Assembly (NCBI GenBank): GCA_009746045.1
Contig: RPFO01000406.1
Coordinates: 429,501-493,500, forward strand
DNA: 64,000 nt
Direction of reading: 5' to 3'
DNA from: Mesostigma viride
Lineage: Eukaryota > Streptophyta > Mesostigmatophyceae > Mesostigmatales > Mesostigmataceae
Shown: positions 22,654 through 33,290 of the stretch, piece by piece
How the letters are laid out: each line of letters starts with the position of its first letter
Position numbering within the stretch: position 1 is the first letter of the stretch
Translations under genes and position numbers: made by a program
The notes under the pieces: model-generated
The model's input: the letters and a program-made list of their open reading frames with translations, nothing else
What the model was told of the DNA's origin: nothing
Database searches by the model: none

Positions 22654-24822
22654 AAGGGGGGATATGGGACGGTGGTGGTGGTGGTGGGAAGGGCGTCTTT
22701 GTAACGATGATTGTAGTGTGTGTTCAAGGCAACATATTGTTTTTTAGCATTTTCCTTTGCTGGGTGACAACGTGCTTTTTAGTGGTTACCTCGCAGTTGC
22801 CACAGATAAGACATGTCGCCTGGGAAGAAGAGGACGATCTGCACCATCCGGCACAGCGTCGCGGAGGAACACGGGGATCTTGTTCTTGAGCATGTAGTGG
22901 AGCACCTCGAAGATAGCGCGTCCGTTGGCCTAGCTTCATGTTCTCGCGGGAGTCCGCTTCCCTGGCATCTCGGCAATCGTGAATGTCCACTTAGGGGACT
23001 GCCATGCTCTCGGGAACCCCTTGCTCACGCATCGCAAAGTGAAGGCAGTCAGTGTCCTGCCCTTGGTCCCAATGTCGGTATTGTGGGCATCCCCGCTGAA
23101 GGCAAATTCCAATATGATGTCAGCGTGGTCCGTCCACTCTGGTGCATCAGGGAACTCCTCGTGTAGCGAGATGACAGCTTCCTGCATCAAAGACGCAATG
23201 TATGCCATAGTTTAGTTTGCCTCTTAACTTTTGCACGTGCATGTTCCTATCCTCTTGTAAATATCATCTGTCAATTTCATGGCTGGCGCTCTCCCACAAC
23301 ATATGTGCGCGCAAACACCAATCAGGCATCCAAGCAAGCAAGTGGTTCGGCGAAATAAACAATCAAGCGCCCAAAGCAGCATGTACGCCAGCACGTAAGC
23401 AACTGACTTAGCATACCCAGATTTCACACATCAGCCATGGTGGTCAGCTAATGCATGACACCAAGCATAGGTATGCACAACATATATAACTAGGATCACG
23501 TTTGATGAAATATACCTGCACAACGCGAATGGGATGTTTCCCCCAGCCTCCCCTCCCGTGGGGTAAGAGCAGCTCAAGCACGTTTGGCATGGACACCGTC
23601 CGGTAAATTTTGTTCCACTTGTCTGCGTCGTTGGTGAGCTCGTCCTTGGCCTGTTTCTGCATGTCCCTGCTGGGGAACTCGCGGGGAACTGTTTGGCGAA
23701 TACCTGCGAACGTCCTGCACGTTGTCCCCGTACTGTCAGCCACGTGCACTAGGGCCTTGGCCATGTCCATGTTGTTACGATGCGCGCACCTGACCCGCCA
23801 CTGCCTGCTTCTGGGAGCTAGGTAGGGCCATGTATGCTGCACTGGCCGGGATCTGGTCGTTCTCCCCCCCAATGTGCTGTCTTAAGAGCGTGCCCTTTGG
23901 CAGGGAGAGCTGCTTCCACCCTTTTTTGGCACGGCACGCGTTGACCGTGGCGCAGCTGTGCTCTTCATCTTCCGGATTGCCGCCCCCATGCACATCGCGG
24001 TAGATACCTTGAGGGCTTCCACGCTTGTCTCCGGTCCTCCTCTATCATCTTTTTAGCTGCGTCGTTGGCTGTTGGCAGGTCCCTCGCCACTAACTCCGTG
24101 GTCTTGTTGTACTGCTTGGTCCACTTGCAGGACGAGCAATTCGTGCCACGTGCTTGCGCCTTGGCCAACTGCCGCTGCAGCTCCTTGTTGTCATCCAAGG
24201 CCTTGGTGAGTGCCTCAGTGAGCTTCTCTACCTGGGTGCGCTGCTGCCGCTCTGTTTCCCCCAGCGTGTGCGCCATGTGTTCAGCAACGTCCGCCTGCAG
24301 TTGCACCACGCGTAATTGATTATCTCCCAGCTGCGATTGCAACACACTGTTCACGCGCTCAAGGTGGGCTTCTCGTAGTTGTGCGGCCTGCTCATTCAGG
24401 GCCGCGATTGCGAGCAGCTGGCTCAAATGGTCGACCTCGGCCAGCACGGTCTCGAATGCAGTGCCATCAGCAATGTCGCGAAGCGAGTCGGCGATGTTTA
24501 TCTTGTTTGTGGTCTCGGTGATGTACCCCAGGTCTGCTGTGAGGTGCTCGATGCTTGCGAACTGCACAGCAGTGAGCTTTGTCCGGAACTCCACGTCTGG
24601 TGTCCTGTGGCAGTGTGGTGTGATTCTTGAAATGAGCTCTCGCTGGCGTCCCACTCCTGCGTGTCAATCAACGCACACAACATCATGGTATGTGCGTTGA
24701 TGAGCATCACTGCAGATTGTCAAATGCTTTGCGTGTTTGTCCACTAAAGTTGCGTGTGGGAATGCTAGTGCTTGACAGCCCCCTCACATCCATGCACTAG
24801 GAAGTCGGCGGAAATTCGCACT

Positions 24823-25160
24823 GAGATTTCTTGAGATTGTCCTAAGTTTTTTTTTATTAATCTTGAGAAATCCTGAGAAATCCTGAGATGTCTTGAGAAT
24901 GTCTTGAGAATGTCTTGAGATTGATCTTGAGTTTTCCTGAGATTGTCCTGAGATTGATCTTGATATTTCGTCTTGACAAAATCTGGTAAGTTCACACCTC
25001 GGGTCCTGAGATTTCTGGTGAAAAAAATCTCAAGATTTTCAACCGAAAAACTCAGGTCATGAGATTTTGACTTTGTAGTGAAAATCTCAGGACAATCTCA
25101 GGACAAAATCTCAGGACAATCTCAGGACAAAAAAACGAGTCGAATCTCAAGAAAATCAAG
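24823..25160. repeat. Left subterminal repeat field of the CACTA-type element
   Basis: A dense field of degenerate 10-20 bp units such as CTTGAGAAATCCTGAG and ATCTCAGGACA, with both orientations present. Confidence 0.85.
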
Positions 25161-25165
25161 AACAT

Positions 25166-27992
25166 GCACAGGCGAATTCTCCAGCCATTCTGGGACAAAA
25201 AAATGGTGTTATCAGGGACCGTCAGAAAGACAACAATGCAAGATGATTACAACAGGGGCATGACTCACATTATTTAATTATGCAGTGCCCATGCAGGGGG
25301 TCACTCCCTGCTGAGAAGCCATGCCCTAGCTTTTGTATAGCTGTGCTGATCTTCCCCACCTATGACAGGCTCCCCTTAGCTGGGTGTTGCCTGAAACTCT
25401 GGGTGGTGCAGGTGCCCTAGCTCGTGCACCTAGAGCAAGTGTTGTTTACATTCCCACCCTTGCAGGAAGTAGCTTAGAATGTATGATAGGCCATATGCCC
25501 CTTCTCTGGGCTATGTGCTACATATACTCCCAACGGAGTTATGTTACAATTCAATTCAATTCAATGACTCACAATCAGTGCATTTATTACATTGATAAAT
25601 ATTATTTAAAAAATCTTTTATTCATAGGCAAAAAATAAATCACAACAAAAAGAGGATTGTTTCTTCATCGTTTGGCAGATCTTGTAGATCATTTAGTTCT
25701 TCATTTACTCTGCCAAACTGTGCTTCGTTGCACATTTACCTGCACGCATAAACCAGGAATTAAGGGGGAAAAACAGCATTAAACAGGACCATGATTAGAA
25801 ACGCTGGGCTGCAGCATGTGCACATGTACACCTAACCAGACCAAAGGCATAGCAAACAACATCATGCTCGGCATAAAAAATGATACTTCTGACTGGTACA
25901 AAACATTGAAAGGGTGACCCAAGTGAAAGCCTAGCACCGCCATTATTGAGATGTGCAAGACCAAGAAACCACGACATTGCATATGACCGATGCATTGAAA
26001 AAGGGAAAACACGTTTATTAACTGTAAAGCTCCAGGGTAACTAGACTAAATTTCTTTTAAAGGTCTGATTCTGGCAGGAACGGCATTAAAGCAAGTCACA
26101 CCGAACCTAGAACCCAGGTATGGTGGCTAACCTTCATGTCACTATAAGAAACTAAGCTTGGAGAACCACGAAGAAAACGATGGTAATAACGATCAGAAGG
26201 TAATTAATAGAAGATTCAGCAGATGGGATATTACATTGCAAAAAGCCAGGTTCTGGTTGTCGACAGCAAAGACTGGCACCATGGGGAAAATTCCACGCAC
26301 ATCTTGCTAAGTGTAAGAGGAGCATTGCAAAAAAGTCATGTAAAGGGAGTAAGAAAGACGGAGCATGCTTTCTAGCAAGGCCGCAGACAGATCAACGCGG
26401 ACGACAAAAGTATCGACTCTAGGAATGGGATGGTAGCAGCTGCTTACCACAGGTCTCGAGCAAGAGCCAGTCTCTGCCATTCGCGCGTGGCGGCATCATG
26501 CCAGTTGGACGGCGTCCGGTCGGTCACCCGCAATATGTACACGCGCAAAATTGAAGGGGAAACGGCAACATAGAAGCATACATGCATAAGATGCTGAGCG
26601 CAAAAAGGCCATGGTAATGAAAACATTCAGAGAAAACACATGAATAGCTCTGAGAAAGATGGCCAGCTTTACCCGCAACGAAATGGCCTACGCATGAGCA
26701 CTGACGGCCGGCATGCTAACTGTAAAGACGTCAAACCATACGACGAAACTGCGCTGACCTTAGTGGTTGAAGTCCTTGGCAGGCTCCAGAGGTCCTGATC
26801 GTGCAAGCGTAAAGAACTGCATGATATATACCACAGCCGGCTATCTTCAAGGCCATACCTAGTGTACTGTGCACCTACCGACATCCATACTGATACGCCG
26901 CATTTGCTACAGAAATCACCGCATTTAGCGGACAGCTGCAGCGCTTGTTATTCAGTGTTGCATTCATTGGTTACGTATGGAAATCGGTTGCCCCATCGCT
27001 CGAGCTAGCGTGTATGTGCCCTTACTGCCCGCTAGCCCCAGCACTGACTGTTAAGCATGGACTTGCCTGCGAAGAACGGCTACGTCAAACGTTTTTTTGA
27101 ATTTTGCGCAAAAAAAAGATTGCGACTTGCGAAAGGTCACATCCGTAGCCATGCAGCGGCAGGCGGAATGTCTCGAGTGATTCCAGCCAAGCGATCTTCC
27201 GTATTGTCATGACAGCTTACCTTTCCACTGGTTACTTCTCGTCTCAAAGCCTTTTAGAACGGTCGGAGCCGCAAACTGCCGATAAATTTACAGGTACAGT
27301 AACTAGTATTCACCAATGAAAGCCAAAGGCATTTCAAAAATTGCCGTCCTGCCAGACCCTAGCTAGAAAACGCTTGGTCCTTCCTTTGCCGGACAACCAT
27401 TGGAGCAGCTTATAAAGTGCGACAACGATTTCTGATTGTTGGCTGACAGACTGACAGCCGACAATTATTAACGCAAAGTCACTAAAGCAGTGAGAACATT
27501 CTACAAAAGAGCTCTTAGTTCGGGCTTTATAGAAGTAGTACCTGCCTGCTAACAATTGGAACAAGGATACGGTTCCGGCATCCGTTTATTCCGAAGCCGG
27601 TACGGGCAAGGCTAGGGAACCGGCGTGGGAATAAACTGAACTGAACATAACTGAAATAAAGGCCGTTATGGTGCCGTGAAATAGCCGCATGACGACAGTG
27701 CCGTTCCAAACTTTCAACTTCGCGCCCTAACCGTTACCTGGTAGACCATTGGTCCAACGAGCGAAAAATTAAGAAAGGTTGCGATTAGGCAACGCGACCC
27801 TGCACCTAGCCGCACCCATGAATGCCTTCAGCAGCCATGTTAGGCAACACAACCCTGCACCTAGCCGCACCATTCCATAAACGCCTTCATCAGCCATGTT
27901 AGGCCGGAATAGACACGGCATTTCCACTTTGGGATTCGCACTAGTCAAGTCACTTGCTCAGATAGTATATCACTAGCTCTGACCCGCCTTCA
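25166..27992. other. Interior of the CACTA-type element, no gene seen
   Basis: No recognisable protein on either strand. It holds a short non-LTR 3' end (25464-25566). A 27840-27900 stretch repeats ACAACCCTGCACCTAGCCGC-like sequence with a neighbour about 50 bp away. Confidence 0.45.
25464..25566 (+). mobile_element. Truncated 3' end of a non-LTR element with CAATT tail
   Basis: Matches, in reverse complement, 35222-35352. Both have CAGGAAGTA, then AGAATGTAT, ATATGCCC, TATGTGCTACAT and ACTCC..ACGGAG, followed by a short AT-rich tandem tail (here CAATT units). Confidence 0.65.
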
Positions 27993-28375
27993 AGCGGTTT
28001 GGTAGTGCAGCGGCTGTGTGTGGTTCTACCAAACGACTTTCAGAAATATGTGCCTACTCCATGGCCCCATCGGGGCAAGTAGCGGGGGCGCTTGCAGAAT
28101 GTAAGTGATGCTGCGCCTATACCGAACCCCGTCTTTGCCGCCATGAACCATGAATCCGGACGGAGCTGCGATGACGTAAAGATGGTTGAAGGTCGCGGGT
28201 TGCTGTTCTGTAGTTGCCCCGATGCTGTTCTGTAGTGCTCCGATTGATGTGAGCTGATAGCGGCCTCTTCAATACCTTGAGTTTTGCACGTGCTCACGTG
28301 GGGCCATGGAGTAGGCACATATTTCTCAAAGTCGTTTGGTAGAACCACACACAGCCGCTGCACTACCAAACCGCT
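27993..28375. mobile_element. Inverted-repeat element nested in the CACTA-type element
   Basis: Two inverted arms of about 75 bp (starting AGCGGTTTGGTAG) differ at only one or two bases and enclose about 230 bp. Both flanks carry CGCCT, but at different distances from the arms (3 bp on the left, 0 on the right), so the target duplication is unclear. Long arms suggest a Mutator-like or foldback non-autonomous element. Confidence 0.75.
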
Positions 28376-28786
28376 CGCCTGGCAAGAGCCGCACTGCATG
28401 CTGGCAAGTCCATGGCAGCGGCTAGTGTCAGCGCATCGAGCCCTGATGACATAGCTAGTGTTTCGTCGTTCAGCAGCAACGGTGAGGCATGCATTCCCTC
28501 ACAAAGGAGAAGTGAGAGGCAGCGTGCTGTAGTAAATTATGCGGACAACTCTGACAGTGCTGCATACACTGATGAGGAGTGGCATTGATTATATGTCTGG
28601 CAATGATGCCTGTAATGTAACTTGTTGTGTGCTTGTCGCACTGCATTATCAAGGAGACAGCCAGCGCAGGCCAGAAATCGGGAGAATCCGGACCATGCAT
28701 TATATTTCTTTATTTCCAATGAACATGTGTGTCAACTGCATCATTTCTGCATCCACATATAATGCATAAGTGTCCTGTCTTCATGC
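28376..28786. other. Interior stretch without recognised gene
   Basis: No coding motif or repeat recognised between the nested element and the right subterminal field. Confidence 0.4.
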
Positions 28787-29165
28787 ACTTGAGAGTTCTC
28801 AAGTGTCATGCTCAGTGTCCTGATTTTCCTGATTTTTTGTGCCATGCTCAGTGTCCCGATTTTCCTGATTTTTTTCTGATTCAGCGGGTTTTCTCAAGAT
28901 CTTGAGATTTTTTGTGTTGTTCCGACAATTTTCTCAGGATCTCAGGATTTTCTCAGGATTCTCAGTGTTTCTCAGTGTTTGGCGAGACGCATCTCAGGCA
29001 CTTCTCAAGATTCTTGGGAGAAAGTCCTGATATAATCTCAGGAATCCTGAGAAAAATCTCAGGTTTTCTCAGGATTCTCAGGATTTCTTGAGAAAAAAAT
29101 CAGGAAATCTCAGGAATCCTGAGGAAAAAATCAGGAAATCTCAGGAATCCTGAGATTTTTCTCAG
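28787..29165. repeat. Right subterminal repeat field of the CACTA-type element
   Basis: Repeated TCTCAGGATTTTCTCAGG, ATCAGGAAATCTCAGG and palindromic AATCCTGAG units lie next to the right end, mirroring the left field. Confidence 0.85.
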
Positions 29166-30837
29166 AACCCGACTTCCTAGTGCAGGGCCATGCGACAGGC
29201 ACGGCCATCATAGTCTCTGTCGCGCTCTACCTGGCCCTATAGACCTAACGCACACTAGGACTGCATGTGATGATGCCCCATTGAGAATGCTGCTGTGTGT
29301 TTAGACCTCTGCCGGCCTGGAAATTTGGCATCGAAAGCAGTATTTATGATTCAGGTGGTGTGGAAGCTATTTCAATTTGCCAGCACGACAATTTTGCATC
29401 GTGCTTCCGATCTCTGTGGTACGTGCCGCTATTGTTAGCTCGTACTTGAAATTTTATTGTTGGCAGCATTTAACTTCAGCTGTATTTTTTAGGTTCTTAG
29501 GTTTCATGTTCAATTAATGTAGTGATCATTTTTAATGTGCTTTTTAGCTCCATTTTTCTGTCTGCCAATATATGTTGAGGAATTAGATTATGCATAGACT
29601 ACAGTAGTGAATGAGCGAAGTGGGAAAAGGGGGTAGGGGATGTTGGTAGGAGGGGGAAGGGAGGGAGCGGGGGGAGGGGGGCCTGGGGGGGAGCGCTTCT
29701 AGAACCCTCCCTTGTTGCTTCATTGAGAAATATATATTTTTCACGTTCTTAACCAAAAACACATGGTTGCATCATAACAGGTTAGCGGTTTCACCTTGAG
29801 ATATTGACGGTTCCTGTGGAGCTGCCATGCATGCCATAATCAATGATGGATGGCTGACAGTGCCTTTCCGATCAAGTACAACCGTAACATTACATACAGC
29901 TTGACGAATCTGCCAAAGAAAAGGACCTGGCTCCACAAAGACTCCGTGGCCCATGCTCCGTGGCAGGGCGTGTCGATGAATTTGACCCCATCTCTGCACC
30001 AATACGCATCTACGATACGGTACAGTGAATATGAAGCGTCTTCTAGATCTGGCTTCTGGTCCGTATCCGCACCACTGCTTGTTCGTGCAGGATGGAAACA
30101 AGCTGATGGAGACACTTCTACTATTAATCCATGACGGCTGCTGGATTGGTACTAATCATTTTTATCAGCAAAGGAAGTCCCTGTGCGCGGCGATGATCAA
30201 GTCCCTGCTGCAGGGGGGTGTGGACCCTACAGGCAAGGCTTCGGTGAGCAGCCATGGCTTTGTCAGAGTTTGCAGTTGATCCCCTCAAGCTCAGTCGATG
30301 TGTACATAGGTGAGGAAAAACATCACGATGCTGAGCGTGGTTTAGCCAACTGGTCTTTCCTCTTTCCAGAGCATGCCTATTTGTAAATGCTGTGTTTTTT
30401 TCTCAGGCAGAGCATGGCACGTTTGTGCTCTGCAGTCATGCAAGCTGATTCGCCAGTGATGTTTTACTATTTTGGTTTAAGCCTCACAAGAAGCACTCTT
30501 TATAGTTCCCATTGCAGGGAAGCAGGTTGTTTCTTTCCGGCCTGAGAACCCTCACGCTACCACACTGCAAATAACAAAAGCACATGGCAAATCATGACCA
30601 CGGTGGCTGAGCCAGATAGGAAGCTCATTCGACAGCTGATGGCCGCAGCTAGCCAAGGAGGATGCACCCTGCCCGGGGGAGGAGGCCGCCAAGGCAGCGC
30701 GCAGGTGCTTCTGGGGGAAGGCTGGCTGGCTCGGGCGAAAACCGGGCGGCCGGGCCCGATAAATGTGAAATTGGCTTTGGAGCAGTGGGGGGTAAAGTTA
30801 GTCTAAGTCTCCCGCCTGTAGCCTAAGTGGACACGTG

Positions 30838-31072
30838 CCAGCACCGCCGGCGCCCAATTTTGGGTACTGGGACGGTGCTGGACTAGAGCAGTCGTGGCAT
30901 GGACACGTGGCTATACTCAGTATGTGATGAGCCGGTACCTCAGTACCGGGACTGTAGTTGTCATGTTAGGACTGACTAGATCAGGTTGTAACTGATAGGC
31001 TAGTCCGTCCAGGATCAGTAAGTTAGTTTAACTTACGCAAAGTCTGGCCAGCCATCGTTGACGGCTGGCCAG
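30838..31072 (+). ncRNA. Hairpin-rich leader of the gag-bearing element
   Basis: Five inverted repeats in 235 nt: CCAGCACCG/CGGTGCTGG (30838-30881), CCGGTAC/GTACCGG with a CTCA loop (30932-30949), ACTGAT/ATCAGT (30991-31019), GTAAGTTA/TAACTTAC with a 3-nt loop (31018-31036) and CTGGCCAGCC/GGCTGGCCAG with a 9-nt loop (31044-31072). All stems are perfect. The third and fourth overlap by two bases and may be alternatives. They lie about 200 nt ahead of the first ATG. Confidence 0.55.
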
Positions 31073-31269
31073 CGGTATATGTGCCACATTATCCTAATGC
31101 CAAGGTGTCTCGTCGTTCACACACACGCCATTTGGCACTGCCTGAGCATTTCCAGCTCTGTGTATCCCATAACTTGCATTAAAAAACTCCGAAAAAAAAG
31201 ACAAGCGTTAAACGACGAGCAAAAAACCCACTTTCCACACTCTCTTTTTATACCCGCATTTTTCGAAAA

Positions 31270-32881
31270 ATGGCTCCCAAGAACGCTCCGAACAACAAGG
31301 GCAAGGCCCTGATGAGCGAGGCATCCTCAGAAGAGGAGGTGCCGTCGTATCAGTCGTCCTCGTCCCCCATGTCTGACGACTCGGGGACATCAGACTCGGA
31401 TTTGGCGAGTTTGCGCCAGGAGATTTTGGACAGGAACACCCGGGATGAGATGCACCCCGATGACGTTGAGGAGGAGGACCCGTCTTATCGGGACGTTGTG
31501 CAGGAAGTTGTGCGCATCCCTCTCATGCGTCGGGTGCGGGGTTCGACACCGGTGGTGGCACGTGCTCCGCGGGGTCCGCCATATGCACCATGCATGTGGT
31601 GCGCGGCCGGGCGTCACCTCGTCGGGTGAGCAGACTGAAGGGGAGTCGGGGCGAGGAGTCAGAGTCCAGCTCTCTCGGTTTGTTTGGCATGCAGCCCTCG
31701 TCGGCAGATGAGGCACGCTCGGCGCAGGTGGAAGCCGACGCTGTCCTGGCACGTCGCCTTGCTGAGCAGGAGTCCGCGGAGGAGGGGCGGCACTGATCTG
31801 CGGTCACGTGAGAGGGCAATGCAGATGGAGGATGCTGCACGGGTCCGCGCGGCCCTGAGGAGGCCGGCCTCGCCGACCTACGAGGTGGTCAGGCGGGGCG
31901 ACGTGGCGTGTTTTCAACGTCTTCGCAGGTCTGAGACGATCCCGCGGGAGATCGACGGGGTTCTCCAAGAGTCCGAGTTTTCCCTGACGGGACCGTCGGC
32001 TTCGGATGCTGAAGACCTGGTGGAGATGACACCAGCCATGCAGGAGCGCGAGAAGGAGGCGAAGCGGAGGCTGGAGATCTTCAAGGCGGAGAGGGCGAAG
32101 AAGCAGCGCAGGCGCGATGAGATTGAGCAGAGGAAGCTGCGCGAGCAGCAGGAGCGCGACAGGGCGGAGGCGCTCGCGGCGAGGATTAGGGTGAAGATGT
32201 CTCACACCAAGGTGCGGTGTGAGCGTCTGACCCGCGACATGAAGTCCTGGAAATACAGGAAGGTCGCCGAGCTGGCACCGTTGCAGGGGCCGGCTCGTAG
32301 GGAAGCCGAGGAGCGCTACCGCCGGAAGCTGGCCATCTGGGAGGCGAGCATCGGCAGGCTGGAGCGGCGTATGCTCAAGCAGCGACGCCGTATGTCAGTC
32401 CAAGAACATCAAGAAGGCTGCTGTGAGGGGATGCATGGGGGAGGCGGTAAGAGCTGAGTTTGGTTTAATGCCGGATGAGCGCATTTCCACCGAACAGTTG
32501 TACCATTTTCTGTCGCAGCCCACGCACACCATCTCTAACAGAGATGGCACAGCGGCGCGAACCAGGGTGACGCACCGGGGAGAACCCGGTCCAGCGACAT
32601 TGTCGCACCGGGAGGACGTCCGGAGGCAACTCCAGCTGGCCCAGCAGATGCTGGACGAGGGGAGGGAGCTCACCCCGGCTGAGCATGGCAGGCTGGCCGA
32701 CACTGTGGCCAGGCTGGTGGCTTCGCTGAAGCCAGCCAAGCGAAGGGCACCGGAGGAGGCATGCACGCCTCAGCCAAAGCGCAGGAGGGACGAGGAGGAG
32801 GATGGCGGAGACAGGGGGGGCAACCAGGGCGGGGGAGGACACGGCACCCAAGAGTCTGCACCAACACGTCACGCGGGCGGG

Positions 32882-32919
<38 letters not shown>

Positions 32920-33290
32920 GCCACCTGCAGGAACGACCACCACGACCAACACGGCCTTGTGTAGGCCCAGCCTGGTTTGATCCAAAAAAGAAAGAGGATA
33001 AGCTAGTTTTCCCGAGTTTGCCAGAGGGCCATACCCAGGATGAAGCTAGGGAGTGGTTGTTTAAGTTGTCACATGCGTATGCTAGTGATAATGTGCGTGA
33101 TTGGTTTGCATCCCTGCGTGCATCCACACCCATACATCAATCTGCTAAGCCTATCCAGCAGTTGGTACAATTGTACCAAAAGCGTGCCAGCAGCGGGGTA
33201 GATGTGGCAGAAAATGTTTTGTGGGCGCAGTTCATGGTAGACCTTAGGGCACTCGTCACCACGGGGGAGCACTTAGAAGTACTTAATTAA
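31270..33290 (+). pseudogene. Gag-like structural protein, frameshifted
   Basis: A single long protein can be followed through four frame changes (near 31590, 31790, 32395 and 32900). Order: acidic Ser-rich N-terminus (MAPKNAPNNKGKALMSE), a long charged coiled coil (KEAKRRLEIFKAERAKKQRR, about 32050-32220), a basic stretch, a Gln-rich run (CAG/CAA codons, 32882-32925), then a C-terminal part WFDPKKKEDKLVFPSLPEGH ... DEAREWLFKLSHAYAS, which looks like the folded domain of an algal retrotransposon gag. It stops at 33290. No zinc knuckle, protease or reverse transcriptase is seen. Confidence 0.6.

Larger units (their letters stand above)
19610..24654 (-). pseudogene. Decayed multi-exon transposase-like gene
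   Basis: Pieces on the minus strand join in order: a coiled-coil region (about 24654-24000), a piece ending HPIRVVQ (to 23516), 23181-22790, 21490-20942, 20779-20306, 20176-20039 and 19897-19610. The last three are exactly in phase. Motifs are FFPGDMSYLWQL, then across an intron CGGLHDKHGIFCHLC (a possible Cys/His metal site), later GSFYLHALGCHGGELQRL and ENKHKEANRQ, and a basic, NLS-like end PPPKRQRTARG. The sequence of a 'GD' motif, a CxxC-type finger, a 'YLHxLGxH' motif and a conserved Asn/Arg helix resembles large uncharacterised transposon proteins of animals and protists; that is my reading, untested. At least four single-base frame breaks (around 22845-22960 and 21435) show it is not functional as assembled. 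The intron at 22789-21491 holds the GGGA array. Confidence 0.55.
24795..29182. mobile_element. Non-autonomous CACTA-type DNA transposon
   Basis: The left end is CACTAGGAAGTCGG (24795-24808) and the right end its exact inverse complement (29169-29182). Inside each end lies a subterminal field of short CTGAG/CTCAGGATTT-type repeats in both orientations, as known for CACTA (En/Spm) elements. No transposase is seen in the 4.4-kb interior, so it would need one in trans. The adjacent 3-bp sequences (ATG left, CAG right) do not match, so a 3-bp target duplication is not visible. The right end is also the exact edge of the second ANK-A duplicate. Confidence 0.7.

Noticed and set aside
21972-22889. 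Gly-Arg-Glu repeat protein and its Leu-Pro-Ser antisense partner
   Set aside because: Translation of the GGGA microsatellite.
24795-29182. The minus-strand transposase-like gene as the transposase of the CACTA-type element
   Set aside because: The gene lies outside the inverted repeats; the subterminal repeat fields show that the interior is to the right of 24795.
32882-32925. Poly-glutamine tract as sign of a transcription factor
   Set aside because: It lies in the frameshifted gag-like protein of a retroelement; CAG/CAA slippage explains it.
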